Below are positions 26,584 through 34,445 of a stretch of 64,000 bases of DNA, one piece after another (position 1 is the first letter of the stretch; each line of letters begins with the position of its first letter). The position numbers and the translations under genes were made by a program. Under the pieces are notes generated by a model. That model was not told the DNA's origin and did not search any database. It saw nothing but the letters and a program-made list of their open reading frames with translations. The stretch is from Leucobacter sp. cx-42. Its GTDB lineage: Bacteria > Actinomycetota > Actinomycetes > Actinomycetales > Microbacteriaceae. The stretch is taken from assembly GCF_014529985.1 (NCBI RefSeq), contig NZ_JACVMU010000001.1:1-64000 (forward strand), written 5' to 3'.

Positions 26584-28149
26584 GTGACCGAACAGACCCC
26601 CAACACTCCCTCGTTCATCGATCTCGGTGTTCCCGCGCCTATCGCGGCTGCACTTGAGAAGAATGGCAAGACGGAGCCGTTCCCGATTCAGCGCGACACC
26701 CTCCCCGACACGCTCGCAGGCCGCGACGTGCTCGGCCGTGGTCGTACTGGCTCAGGCAAGACCATTGCGTTCGGCATCCCGCTGGTCGCAAACCTCGCAG
26801 ATGACGCTGCAAAGAAGCGCAAGCCGAGCCGCCCCCGCGCGATCGTGCTCGCTCCGACCCGTGAGCTCGTCACGCAGATCGCTGAGACAGTGAAGATGCT
26901 TGCTGATCCAGTTGGTGTCAAGGTCACCACCATCTTCGGTGGCATCCCCCAGCGCCGTCAGGAGGCAGCCCTCGAGGCCGGCGTCGATATCGTCGTCGCA
27001 GCCCCCGGTCGTCTCGACGACCTCATGCGCCAGAACCTCGTCGATCTTTCGGGCGTTGAGATCACCGTCCTCGATGAGGCGGATCACATGGCAGACATGG
27101 GCTTCCTCCCCGTCGTCACGCGCATCATGAACAAGACCCCCAAGCAGGGTCAGCGCCTCCTCTTCTCTGCAACGCTCGACAACGGCGTGGACAACCTCGT
27201 GAAGAAGTACCTCCACGATCCGATCCTGCACTCGGTCGACTCGGCTGAGAGCCCCGTGCCCCTCCTCACGCACCATGTGTTTGAGGTCTCGGGAAAGGGC
27301 CAGAAGGAAGCGCTCATCGAGGCACTCGCATCAGGCACCGCACGCCGCATCTTCTTCACCCGCATGAAGCACCAGGCGAAGAAGCTCGCGAAGCAGCTCA
27401 CCTCGGCAGGCATTCCCGCAGTCGAACTGCAGGGCAACCTGTCGCAGAACGCACGTGACCGTAACCTCGCAGAGTTCGTCTCTGGCGATGCCAAGGTCCT
27501 CGTCGCGACTGACGTCGCCGCTCGTGGCGTGCACGTTGACGGCGTCGAACTCGTCGTGCACATCGATCCCCCGGTCGAGCACAAGGCATACCTGCACCGT
27601 TCGGGTCGTACCGCTCGTGCGGGCAACGAGGGTGACGTCGTCACGATCGTGCTCCCCGAGCAGCGCGGCGAGATGAAGTCGATTATGCGCGCTGCGAAGA
27701 TTCGCGTCACGCCGAAGCAGGTCGACACGCTCGCGAAGAACATCGACCCCGAGATCCTCGCCCTCATCGGCGAGGTCGCACCGCGCGTAAACCCCAAGGA
27801 GACCGAGCGTCGCCGTGCAGAGGCTCAGGCCGAGCAGCAGCGCGCAGCAGGTCACGCCCCCGCAGGCGCTGGCAAGTCGCAGGGCGCGAACGCCAAGCGT
27901 AAGCGCGCACGGAACGCTGGCGGTGGCCAGCGACAGGGCGGCGGATCAGGCCAGGGCGGTCAGCGCCAAGGCCAGGGTGGCCGTTCCTCGCAGGGTCGCT
28001 CGGCCCAGGGCGGGTCCGAGCAGCGCGGCCAGGGTCGCGGCCAGGGCTCACGCCAGGGCGGCAACGGCGGCCAGGCACGCGGCGGTCAGGGCGGCCAGCG
28101 TCAGGGCGGCGGCCAACGCCGCGCTCAGCGCCCTTCCGGCTCGAACTAG
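26584..28149 (+). CDS. DEAD-box RNA helicase with Gly/Gln/Arg-rich tail
   Basis: A 521-residue ATP-dependent RNA helicase of the RhlE/DeaD group. PFPIQRDTLP (32-41) is the Q motif, GRTGSGKT (53-60) Walker A, LDEADHM (163-169) the DEAD box, and SAT plus HRSGRTARAG complete the core. Residues of about 400-521 are low-complexity: basic first, then repeated GGQRQGQGG-like units rich in Gly, Gln and Arg, a likely disordered RNA-binding tail. It probably unwinds rRNA or mRNA structure. The start is GTG 26584 with AAAGG five bases before it. Uniform codon use suggests strong expression. Confidence 0.93.
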   Translation: MTEQTPNTPSFIDLGVPAPIAAALEKNGKTEPFPIQRDTLPDTLAGRDVLGRGRTGSGKTIAFGIPLVANLADDAAKKRKPSRPRAIVLAPTRELVTQIAETVKMLADPVGVKVTTIFGGIPQRRQEAALEAGVDIVVAAPGRLDDLMRQNLVDLSGVEITVLDEADHMADMGFLPVVTRIMNKTPKQGQRLLFSATLDNGVDNLVKKYLHDPILHSVDSAESPVPLLTHHVFEVSGKGQKEALIEALASGTARRIFFTRMKHQAKKLAKQLTSAGIPAVELQGNLSQNARDRNLAEFVSGDAKVLVATDVAARGVHVDGVELVVHIDPPVEHKAYLHRSGRTARAGNEGDVVTIVLPEQRGEMKSIMRAAKIRVTPKQVDTLAKNIDPEILALIGEVAPRVNPKETERRRAEAQAEQQRAAGHAPAGAGKSQGANAKRKRARNAGGGQRQGGGSGQGGQRQGQGGRSSQGRSAQGGSEQRGQGRGQGSRQGGNGGQARGGQGGQRQGGGQRRAQRPSGSN

Positions 28150-28160
28150 GTTCAACGAGC

Positions 28161-28207
28161 AAAGCGCGGGTGTGCACCGGGATTGTCCGGCGCACACCCG
28201 CGCTTTT
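28161..28207 (+). terminator. intrinsic terminator, 15-bp perfect stem
   Basis: AAAGCGCGGGTGTGC (28161-28175) pairs with 28192-28206 and ends in TTTT. It lies 12 bases after the DEAD-box helicase stop. Confidence 0.85.
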
Positions 28208-28245
28208 GCGTTTGAGCTGTTTGCGAGGCATCTGACGCAGCCGTC

Positions 28246-28337
28246 AGCCCGTCGAGATCGACCGTTTCTGCCGAAAACCCGAGTTTCTCCGCGCAGAAAC
28301 ACCCCATCTCGGCAGAAACTATCTGTTTCGCGAGGTT
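28246..28337 (-). repeat. 92-nt nested-palindrome element, copy A (inverted)
   Basis: Read on the minus strand it has the same layout as copies B and C: 18 + 11 + 8 + 6 + 6 + 6 + 8 + 11 + 18 bases. The middle arms (28264-28274 with 28309-28319, GTTTCTGCCGA/TCGGCAGAAAC) and inner arms (GTTTCT 28283-28288 with AGAAAC 28295-28300) are perfect here. The outer arms are only partly complementary. It shares 21 of 22 bases with copy B across the left middle arm and the next gap. Confidence 0.8.
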
Positions 28338-28371
28338 CGCCGACAACGCCTTAAACCTGGAGCCTTGCCCG

Positions 28372-28776
28372 CTAGGCGCCGACCCCATCGACGTACACCC
28401 ACCGCGCAGCAACGCGGGAGAACCTGCTGCGCTCGCGTTGTTCAAACCGGCCGCCGCTGTCCCGCCCGATCGCGGTGAACTCCACAATGCCCTCCGCGTC
28501 GAAGGGTCCGCCAGCCACTGTTTCCTCAATCACCAGGCCCAGCCACTTCACGTCAGCGTCAAGGTCGAGCGAAGCGGGTCGAGTTTCATGATGCCAGGAG
28601 CGCAACAGATACGGCGCCAGCCCCAATGCAAAGGCGGAGTATCGCGACCGCATCAGACGCTCAGCAGTAGGCGCTTCAACGGCCCCGAGATGAATCGGCT
28701 CGCAACAATTTGCATAGACAGCGCCGCTTCGGCAGGGGCATCGGAGCGCGCTTTCTGGCGCAGAAGATTCAACCAT
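28372..28776 (-). CDS. YchJ-family protein with SEC-C metal-binding motif
   Basis: A 134-residue protein of the YchJ/UPF0225 family. The N-terminal CPCRSG...CC cluster (about 13-27) is a SEC-C type zinc site, and the rest (ERLMRSRYSAFALG, then WLGLVIEE) is the NTF2-like YchJ core. The cellular role is unknown. The start is ATG 28776, which has no ribosome site but a TAGGCT box seven bases before it. The frame is open further upstream to 28860, but homologues begin near the cysteine cluster. It is divergent from the 79-residue small protein gene. Confidence 0.85.
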   Translation of the reverse strand: MVESSAPESALRCPCRSGAVYANCCEPIHLGAVEAPTAERLMRSRYSAFALGLAPYLLRSWHHETRPASLDLDADVKWLGLVIEETVAGGPFDAEGIVEFTAIGRDSGGRFEQRERSRFSRVAARWVYVDGVGA

Positions 28777-28783
28777 ACGAAAT

Positions 28784-28789
28784 AGCCTA
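28784..28789 (-). promoter_or_regulatory. -10 element (TAGGCT), leaderless start at 28776
   Basis: On the minus strand TAGGCT ends 7 bases before the ATG of the YchJ-family gene. Confidence 0.6.
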
Positions 28790-28878
28790 TGCGTGGCAGT
28801 TCGCAAACTGGGCGAGTTCAGGGCAGAATAGTACGGTGTCGACATCTTCGTCGGCTTCAAGATTTACGAGGAGATACT

Positions 28879-29118
28879 GTGAAGATTTTCACCCGCATCG
28901 CCACTGCTGTCACCGCCGCAATCGCCTCGGTGTTCGTCGCAGCTCCCGCATTCGCATCGACTGAGGGCGAGAAGATCGACTTCCACGCGATGTACTCGAC
29001 CGCTGGCAACCCGCACAACATGGTTGCGATCTCGGTCGTGATGCTCGTGCTCCTCGCTGTTGTCCTGCTGGCTTCGACCGGTCTCGGCAACCTCTTCGAG
29101 AAGAAGAAGCAGAACTAA
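28879..29118 (+). CDS. small exported single-pass membrane protein
   Basis: A 79-residue protein. Residues 1-27 form a signal peptide with AFA before the likely cut site, 28-50 are a short polar exposed part (STEGEKIDFHAMYSTAGNPH), about 51-70 are one hydrophobic segment (VAISVVMLVLLAVVLLAST), and the tail FEKKKQN is positive and so cytosolic. Start GTG 28879 has CGAGGAGA four bases upstream; the open frame before it is not credible. I recognise no family. It stands alone between two strong hairpins and the YchJ gene, so it is an independent unit. Confidence 0.75.
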   Translation: MKIFTRIATAVTAAIASVFVAAPAFASTEGEKIDFHAMYSTAGNPHNMVAISVVMLVLLAVVLLASTGLGNLFEKKKQN

Positions 29119-29130
29119 ATTTTTTGCGGT

Positions 29131-29174
29131 TACGAGAGCGGGCGGTCGGCGTAAGCTGACCGCCCGCTCTCGTA
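29131..29174 (+). terminator. terminator, 17-bp perfect stem
   Basis: TACGAGAGCGGGCGGTC (29131-29147) pairs with 29158-29174 behind the small membrane protein gene. A TTTTTT run precedes the stem on the plus strand, so on the minus strand it would act as a poly-U/A terminator too. Confidence 0.75.
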
Positions 29175-29210
29175 TTTCTCCACGGTGTAGCGTTCGCCAA
29201 CGCACAGATA

Positions 29211-29257
29211 TACGGGAAGAGGCCCCGACTCGAATTGAGTCGGGGCCTCTTCCCGTA
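29211..29257. terminator. terminator, 21-bp perfect stem
   Basis: 29211-29231 pair perfectly with 29237-29257 around GAATT. It lies 9 bases beyond the stop of the minus-strand PLP decarboxylase gene and so mainly serves that gene. Confidence 0.85.
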
Positions 29258-29265
29258 GCGGGCTG

Positions 29266-30840
29266 CTAGTTTGCCGTCGCTGTGAGCGGATCGCGCACGA
29301 CGCGGAACATGCTCACGCTCGCATCAGCCGCACCACGCACGTAGCCGGTGGGTGACGCCGCAACCGCCTGCAGGAAGCCAACGGTTTCTGGCGTGATTTC
29401 TTCGCCAGGCACCAGATTAGGAATGCCGGGCGGGTACGCAGCAAGCGTGTCAGCCGAGATGCGGCCAACTGCTTCTGCAGCGGGAACAAGTTCGGCTTCG
29501 CTGAAGAACGCGGCTCGGGGCAGCATGCGCAAGGTGCCTGCGTCAGGGAGCGACGGGAACTTCTCAGGCACAACGGCTTCCGATCCAGCTGCGTCGCGGA
29601 GCGCGATCGCCTCCGCAGCCACTGCCTCAAGGGCCGCCATGATGCGATCGAGGTTCGGTGCAGCGAGGGCACCGAACACTGCCACAATCGAGGTCGCGGT
29701 CGACATCTCGAAGTACACCTTGTGCTCGTTGGTGAGGCGATCCCGCACCCAGTGTCCGCTCTGGCCGAGTGCCGAAACGTCGATGGGGATTCGGAGCGGA
29801 TCAATCTCCACGATGTCATCGAATCGATCAAAGTGATCGCTGATCACCGTGTAGTGCCCGCTCGCACGAAGCCGCTCACGGAATTCACCAGCGAGGCGGA
29901 TCGATTCGTCAACCGCTGCTTCACCATTTGCGAGTGCGTGGCGGGCCGCGTCGAGTGATCCGGTCAGGATGCCGCTCGAGGAGGTCGACGCGGTCATCGT
30001 AAAGGCGCGGTCAACGAACGGGAGGAGACGATCCGCGAACTCCGTATCACCGAGATGCAGCATCGCAGATTGGGTGAGCGAGCCGGCCAGCTTGTGCGTG
30101 CTCGAGATCACCAGGTCTGCGCCGAGACGCGCTGGCGAGTCGGGAAGCTCGGGGTGGAAGCCGAAGTGCGCGCCCCACGCACCGTCGACGATGAGCGCGG
30201 CACCGTAGGAGTGTGCGACTGCCGAGAGGCCGGCAACGTCAGCCGTCGAACCGAAATAGCTCGGCGAAACAACATACACGCTCGAGACCTCGCGACCAGC
30301 GGCGTGCTCCTCGCGGAGCGCCTCGTCGAGGGCTGCAGGCGTGAGGCCGTGCGCGATACCGTGCTCTTCGTCCACGTTGGGCTTCACAAACGCGGGAAGC
30401 AGGCCTGCGAGCAGCACACCGTCGGTGAAGCTTGAGTGCGAGCTTCGCTGCATGAGGACACGTTCACCGAGCGAACGAACGGCAAACGCTGCGGTGCGGT
30501 TGCCCTGCGATGCGCCGTTAGTAAGGAACCAGGTGCGCTTTGCGCCCCATGCGTCAGCTGCGAGCTCACGGGCCTGTTCAAGCGGTGAATTCTCACCGAG
30601 GTCGATGCCATCCAACATGAGCGGCACATCAAGCTCCACGATGCGTGAGCCAAAGATCTCCGCGAGGTGTGCGCCACCAACGACGGGATCGCACCCGTGG
30701 CCGGGAACCATGACGTTTTCAGGGTTGGCTGCCGCGTACCGCTCAATCGCGCGAACGTAGGGCATTTCTTGCTGCGCTACAGCGTCCATGCGAGCACCCT
30801 CACTCGCACGGATTCCAGCAGCGTTCATCGAAGTCTTCAT
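29266..30840 (-). CDS. Orn/Lys/Arg decarboxylase-type PLP enzyme
   Basis: A 524-residue fold-type I PLP enzyme. STHKLAGSLTQ carries the cofactor lysine, VDGAWGAHFG the ring-binding aspartate, and the C-terminal AYPPGIPNLVPGEE is the signature of the biodegradative Orn/Lys/Arg decarboxylase family (short actinobacterial and Bacillus SpeA-like branch, without the CheY-like wing domain). It should decarboxylate a basic amino acid; the substrate is not resolved. I use ATG 30840, 77 bp from the divergent LysR gene. An in-frame ATG at 30900 would leave only 17 bp for two promoters. Confidence 0.85.
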   Translation of the reverse strand: MKTSMNAAGIRASEGARMDAVAQQEMPYVRAIERYAAANPENVMVPGHGCDPVVGGAHLAEIFGSRIVELDVPLMLDGIDLGENSPLEQARELAADAWGAKRTWFLTNGASQGNRTAAFAVRSLGERVLMQRSSHSSFTDGVLLAGLLPAFVKPNVDEEHGIAHGLTPAALDEALREEHAAGREVSSVYVVSPSYFGSTADVAGLSAVAHSYGAALIVDGAWGAHFGFHPELPDSPARLGADLVISSTHKLAGSLTQSAMLHLGDTEFADRLLPFVDRAFTMTASTSSSGILTGSLDAARHALANGEAAVDESIRLAGEFRERLRASGHYTVISDHFDRFDDIVEIDPLRIPIDVSALGQSGHWVRDRLTNEHKVYFEMSTATSIVAVFGALAAPNLDRIMAALEAVAAEAIALRDAAGSEAVVPEKFPSLPDAGTLRMLPRAAFFSEAELVPAAEAVGRISADTLAAYPPGIPNLVPGEEITPETVGFLQAVAASPTGYVRGAADASVSMFRVVRDPLTATAN

Positions 30841-30917
30841 GCTTCCAGAGTGGCCAAGTTTCTCTACCCACGGAAGCGTGATTTTCCTGGCGAGCACCAT
30901 ATAAGATATGGAGCACT

Positions 30918-31826
30918 ATGATCGATCTCCGTCAGATCCAAGCCCTCATCGCCGTTGCCGAGGAAGGGTCGGTCGCGCGCGCCGCGATCCGACTGGGGTG
31001 GAGCCAACCCACCGTCGATTACCATCTCAAAAACCTGGATCGCCTTGCTGGCATTCCGCTCACCACGCGCAGCAGTCGCGGCAGCCAGCTGACGGCACCA
31101 GGTCACCTCATGCGGGAGCGCGGTGAGGAGATCCTCAATTTGGCGGATCGGGCCCTCACCGACGTCCGCGATCTTGCTGCCGTCGGGCGTACGAAGGTTC
31201 GCTTCGGCACGTTTCCGACCGCGGCGGCGCGGCTACTGCCGGGCATCGCTGCTCTGCTCGGCAACCGCGGCATCGAGATCGATACCACCCTGGCTGAGGT
31301 GCCGAACCTCGTCGAACAGGTGAATCGGCGCGAGTTGGACGCGGCGTTGTTGTACCGAATCCCCGGATTCGAGGTCCCGTTCCGCGCAGACGTCCGGTCG
31401 CTGCACGTCCTCACGGACCCATTGCTGCTCGCGCTGCCTGCGACGCATCCGCTCGCTGCGGCCGAGTCAATCGACGAGGCGGATCTCCCCCAGCTCGCAA
31501 GCGAACGCTGGGTCCTGGGATCAACACCCGGCGACGCGGTCGATGAGATCGTGCGCGAGGTCGTCGGCGCGGGACGATCACTCGCTATTGCGGTCCGCAG
31601 TGACGACTATGCGGTGGTGCTTGGCCTGATTGCGGCAGGAATGGGCGTTGCCCTCATCCCGAGCCTCATGCGAGCGAGCCCACCAGAGGGCGTCGTGTTG
31701 CGCCCCATCAACTCCGCGCGCTTCACACGTGAGCTGGTGCTTGCCGCCCCGGCCCCGAAGGGTGCTGATGCTCCGATCATGCACCTCTCCGAGGCCGTGC
31801 GGCGCGCGATCCACGACCTTGACTGA
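30918..31826 (+). CDS. LysR-family transcriptional regulator
   Basis: A 302-residue regulator: N-terminal helix-turn-helix (RQIQALIAVAEEGSVARAA at about 5-23, then GWSQPTVDYHLKNLD) and a C-terminal periplasmic-binding-like effector domain from about 90. GGAG lies five bases before the ATG. It is divergent from the PLP decarboxylase gene, so it probably controls that gene and itself through the 77-bp gap. The effector is unknown. The DYHLKNLD reading of the recognition helix differs from the more common SxxIxxLE. Confidence 0.88.
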   Translation: MIDLRQIQALIAVAEEGSVARAAIRLGWSQPTVDYHLKNLDRLAGIPLTTRSSRGSQLTAPGHLMRERGEEILNLADRALTDVRDLAAVGRTKVRFGTFPTAAARLLPGIAALLGNRGIEIDTTLAEVPNLVEQVNRRELDAALLYRIPGFEVPFRADVRSLHVLTDPLLLALPATHPLAAAESIDEADLPQLASERWVLGSTPGDAVDEIVREVVGAGRSLAIAVRSDDYAVVLGLIAAGMGVALIPSLMRASPPEGVVLRPINSARFTRELVLAAPAPKGADAPIMHLSEAVRRAIHDLD

Positions 31827-31869
31827 TCTCGTCAGGGGCGCGGATCACGCACGGTAACGCGTACGAGTG

Positions 31870-33339
31870 TTACTCGCCGATCACCTCGACGTCGCCGGTC
31901 GCAGTCGACACGACTGCCGGGCTTGCCGCAGGGCGAACAAAGCACGCGATTACGAGGCCGATGGTGGCAATTGCACCACCGATGAGGAACGCAGTCTGCG
32001 TGCCCTGCGCGAGCGCAGAGCTTGCGGTCGCGCCTTCCTGCTCGCCAGCCGCGACCGATACCAGCGTCATGACCGTAATGAACAGTGCGGTGCCAGCTGC
32101 GCCAGCCACCTGCTGCAGCGTCGAAATCATTGCGCTGCCGTGTGACGCAAGGTGCATCGGGATTGAGCCGAGCGAGACCGCGAACAGCGGCGTGAACACG
32201 CCTGCAAGGCCGATACTGAGCACCAGGTACACCACCAGAACGGTCCAGATGCTTGTCGTGTCGGTAAAGAACCCCATCGACCACATGGCCCCAGCGGTCA
32301 CCACCATTCCGGGAACCAGTGCAACACGAGGCCCGCGGGTATCAACGATACGACCAACGATCGGACCGAGCAGACCCATCACCAGTCCACCGGGCAGCAT
32401 CACGAGACCAGTCTCGAGCGGCGCAAAGCCAAGCACGTTCTGCACGTAGATCGGGAGCAGGATGAGCGAGCCGAAGAGCGCCATCGAACTCACGACGAAC
32501 AGCACAACTGAGAGTGCGAAGGGACGGCTCTTGAAGGTACGCAGATCAAGCAGCGCACGATCCTCGCGCTGCAACGACAGCTGGCGCCACACGAAGAGTG
32601 CGAGCGCGACGATGCCGACACCGACGGGAATGAGCGGGTTCATGCCCTCTGCCCCGTTCGCGGCTGCGCCGACGGCGCTCAGGCCGTAGACCAGGCCACC
32701 GAACGCGAGCGCAGAAAGGATGACCGACAAGATGTCGATCGGAGCCTTCCGCGAGACACCAACGTTCGGCATGCGGAGTGCGCCGATAATCAGTGCGGTG
32801 ATCGCAATCGGGAGCATGATGATGAACAACCAGCGCCAGCTCAGCGACTGCAGCACGATGCCAGACAGGGTCGGGCCGAGCGCGGGAGCGACGGACATGA
32901 CGATGGCGATCCGCCCCATGATTGCGCCGCGCTGGCGCTCAGGAACGAGGGTCACCACGGTCGTCATGAGCAACGGCATCATGATCGCGGTGCCGCTCGC
33001 TTGGACGACACGTGCGACCAGCAGGACGCCGAAGCCAGGAGCGAGCGCGCCGAGGAGCGTGCCAAGGGTGAAAAGCGACATTGCAACGACGAACAGCGTA
33101 CGAGTTCGGACGCGTTGGATGAGCATGCCGGTAATCGGAATCACGACACTCATCGTGAGCAGGAATGCCGTGGTGAGCCACTGGCCCGCCGCAGCAGAAA
33201 TACCGAGGTCGGCCATGAGCACCGGAAGTGCGACACCCATGACGGTTTCATTGAGGATTACGACAAATGAAGAACCCAGGAGCAGCCATACTGCGAGGCG
33301 CTCGACCGGGCCAAACGTTGGTTCGGAGGTTTCAGACAT
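31870..33339 (-). CDS. MFS multidrug exporter, DHA2 (EmrB/QacA) type
   Basis: A 489-residue inner-membrane drug/proton antiporter with about 14 hydrophobic segments. The antiporter motif APALGPTLSG followed by SWRWLF is characteristic of DHA2 proteins. It is convergent with the LysR gene with 43 bases between. In the 93-base upstream gap an inverted repeat TCGAA-6-TTCGA (33375-33390) could be an operator, and a TAAGGT hexamer lies 9 bases before the ATG. The substrate is unknown. Confidence 0.88.
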   Translation of the reverse strand: MSETSEPTFGPVERLAVWLLLGSSFVVILNETVMGVALPVLMADLGISAAAGQWLTTAFLLTMSVVIPITGMLIQRVRTRTLFVVAMSLFTLGTLLGALAPGFGVLLVARVVQASGTAIMMPLLMTTVVTLVPERQRGAIMGRIAIVMSVAPALGPTLSGIVLQSLSWRWLFIIMLPIAITALIIGALRMPNVGVSRKAPIDILSVILSALAFGGLVYGLSAVGAAANGAEGMNPLIPVGVGIVALALFVWRQLSLQREDRALLDLRTFKSRPFALSVVLFVVSSMALFGSLILLPIYVQNVLGFAPLETGLVMLPGGLVMGLLGPIVGRIVDTRGPRVALVPGMVVTAGAMWSMGFFTDTTSIWTVLVVYLVLSIGLAGVFTPLFAVSLGSIPMHLASHGSAMISTLQQVAGAAGTALFITVMTLVSVAAGEQEGATASSALAQGTQTAFLIGGAIATIGLVIACFVRPAASPAVVSTATGDVEVIGE

Positions 33340-33374
33340 AAGTATTCAACCTTACGATAACTTCGGGCTTTGAG

Positions 33375-33390
33375 TCGAATTCTTGTTCGA
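33375..33390. promoter_or_regulatory. weak candidate operator upstream of the DHA2 exporter
   Basis: TCGAA (33375-33379) and TTCGA (33386-33390) form a 5-bp dyad with a 6-bp spacer, 36 bases before the exporter start. It is short and could be chance. Confidence 0.3.
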
Positions 33391-33432
33391 ATAACCCGCA
33401 TTGCACCGGCGCGTCGCGCCTTCGAGTGGAAG

Positions 33433-34074
33433 CTACTTCGACTTGTCCTCGTTCTTTTCAGCCGGTGCGCCCGTGCCTGCAGAGTCGGCTTGCTCGGCCT
33501 GTTTCGCCTGCTCGGCCTTCTCTGCGGCGCGTTCCTCGGCAATCTGCTCGGCACGCGCATCGCACGCGGCGACTGCGTCGTCTGGCAATCCCAGCGCCTC
33601 GCGCACGGCAGCCGCGGCAGTGCCGGCCTGTGTTGCACCGGGCCACTCGTAATTGACGGCCTGCTCGGCTTCGAGCTTTGCCGCGGTCGGCGCCGTCTTC
33701 GCATCAGCCTTCAACGAAGACGCGACCTTCACGACGAGTGGTCCCGCTGCGGCAGGCCACACCACGTCGGCAGAGGTGAGCTGCGTCGCAGCCTTGCCGC
33801 TGACCTCGCCAACCTGTGAGATCGCGTCAGCGTACAACCGGGTATCGACGACGCCCTCACCGCGTGCAACCGCGATCCGCAAACGGTCAATTTCGGAGTC
33901 GGCTGCGTCCCACGCCGAGTTCACCGGACAGACCGCGTCAAGATACTGAGCCGCGGCCTCAGATACCGATAGCTTCACCTGCGGCGTCTCCGGCTCAGAC
34001 TTCGTACATCCCGCCAACCCGAGACTCAACGCAACGGCCGAACCAATAACGAGAGCCTGAGTAAAACGCTTCAT
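33433..34074 (-). CDS. predicted lipoprotein, unknown function
   Basis: A 213-residue exported protein. Residues 1-23 are a lipoprotein signal peptide with lipobox L20-A21-G22-C23, and a spacer follows. The body is helical and Ala-rich, with VCPVNSAWD at about 48-56. The last 45 residues are a low-complexity Ala/Glu/Lys tail (ERAAEKAEQAKQAEQA), probably disordered or coiled. No family recognised. A TAATCT box six bases before the ATG suggests a leaderless mRNA. It is divergent from the GNAT gene across only 32 bp. Confidence 0.8.
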   Translation of the reverse strand: MKRFTQALVIGSAVALSLGLAGCTKSEPETPQVKLSVSEAAAQYLDAVCPVNSAWDAADSEIDRLRIAVARGEGVVDTRLYADAISQVGEVSGKAATQLTSADVVWPAAAGPLVVKVASSLKADAKTAPTAAKLEAEQAVNYEWPGATQAGTAAAAVREALGLPDDAVAACDARAEQIAEERAAEKAEQAKQAEQADSAGTGAPAEKNEDKSK

Positions 34075-34080
34075 ACAGCT

Positions 34081-34086
34081 AGATTA
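34081..34086 (-). promoter_or_regulatory. -10 element (TAATCT), leaderless start at 34074
   Basis: On the minus strand TAATCT ends 6 bases before the lipoprotein ATG. It is 8 bp from the opposing -10 box. Confidence 0.65.
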
Positions 34087-34094
34087 GCGCGGGC

Positions 34095-34100
34095 TATGCT
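34095..34100 (+). promoter_or_regulatory. -10 element (TATGCT), leaderless start at 34107
   Basis: TATGCT ends 6 bases before the GNAT start ATG. Confidence 0.65.
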
Positions 34101-34106
34101 TGGCGC

Positions 34107-34445
34107 ATGGCCAGATACCTCACAGAAGAAGCTGCGGCAGCCGACGGATTCACGATTGTCCACGAGCCCGCAAAGTCAGAGTTTGCCCTGTATTCCACCG
34201 ACGGCGCGAAGACGCGCAAGCTCGGGGAAGCCCACTATTCTCTCGCAGGCGAGGCAGGCACGCCAAACGCCACCATCGACTTTGATCACACGTTCGTTGA
34301 CCCACAGTTGCGTGGAACCGGCCTTTCTGGCCTGCTCGCACACGTTGCAGTCTCTTCTGAGATCGCGGCGGATCGTCGCACGCTGGCATCGTGCTGGTTC
34401 ATCGACGGATACCTCAAGAAGCACCCCGAGTATCGACGCGCTTAG
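34107..34445 (+). CDS. small GNAT-family N-acetyltransferase (YjdJ-like)
   Basis: A 112-residue acetyltransferase of the short GCN5-related type. DHTFVDPQLRGTGLSGLLA (about 57-75) contains the acetyl-CoA pyrophosphate loop (Q/R-G-x-G), and the C-terminal SCWFIDGYLKKHPEY is the conserved end of this subfamily. The substrate is unknown. It has a leaderless-type promoter and no ribosome binding site. Its stop codon overlaps the stop of the convergent minus-strand gene by three bases. Confidence 0.86.
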   Translation: MARYLTEEAAAADGFTIVHEPAKSEFALYSTDGAKTRKLGEAHYSLAGEAGTPNATIDFDHTFVDPQLRGTGLSGLLAHVAVSSEIAADRRTLASCWFIDGYLKKHPEYRRA

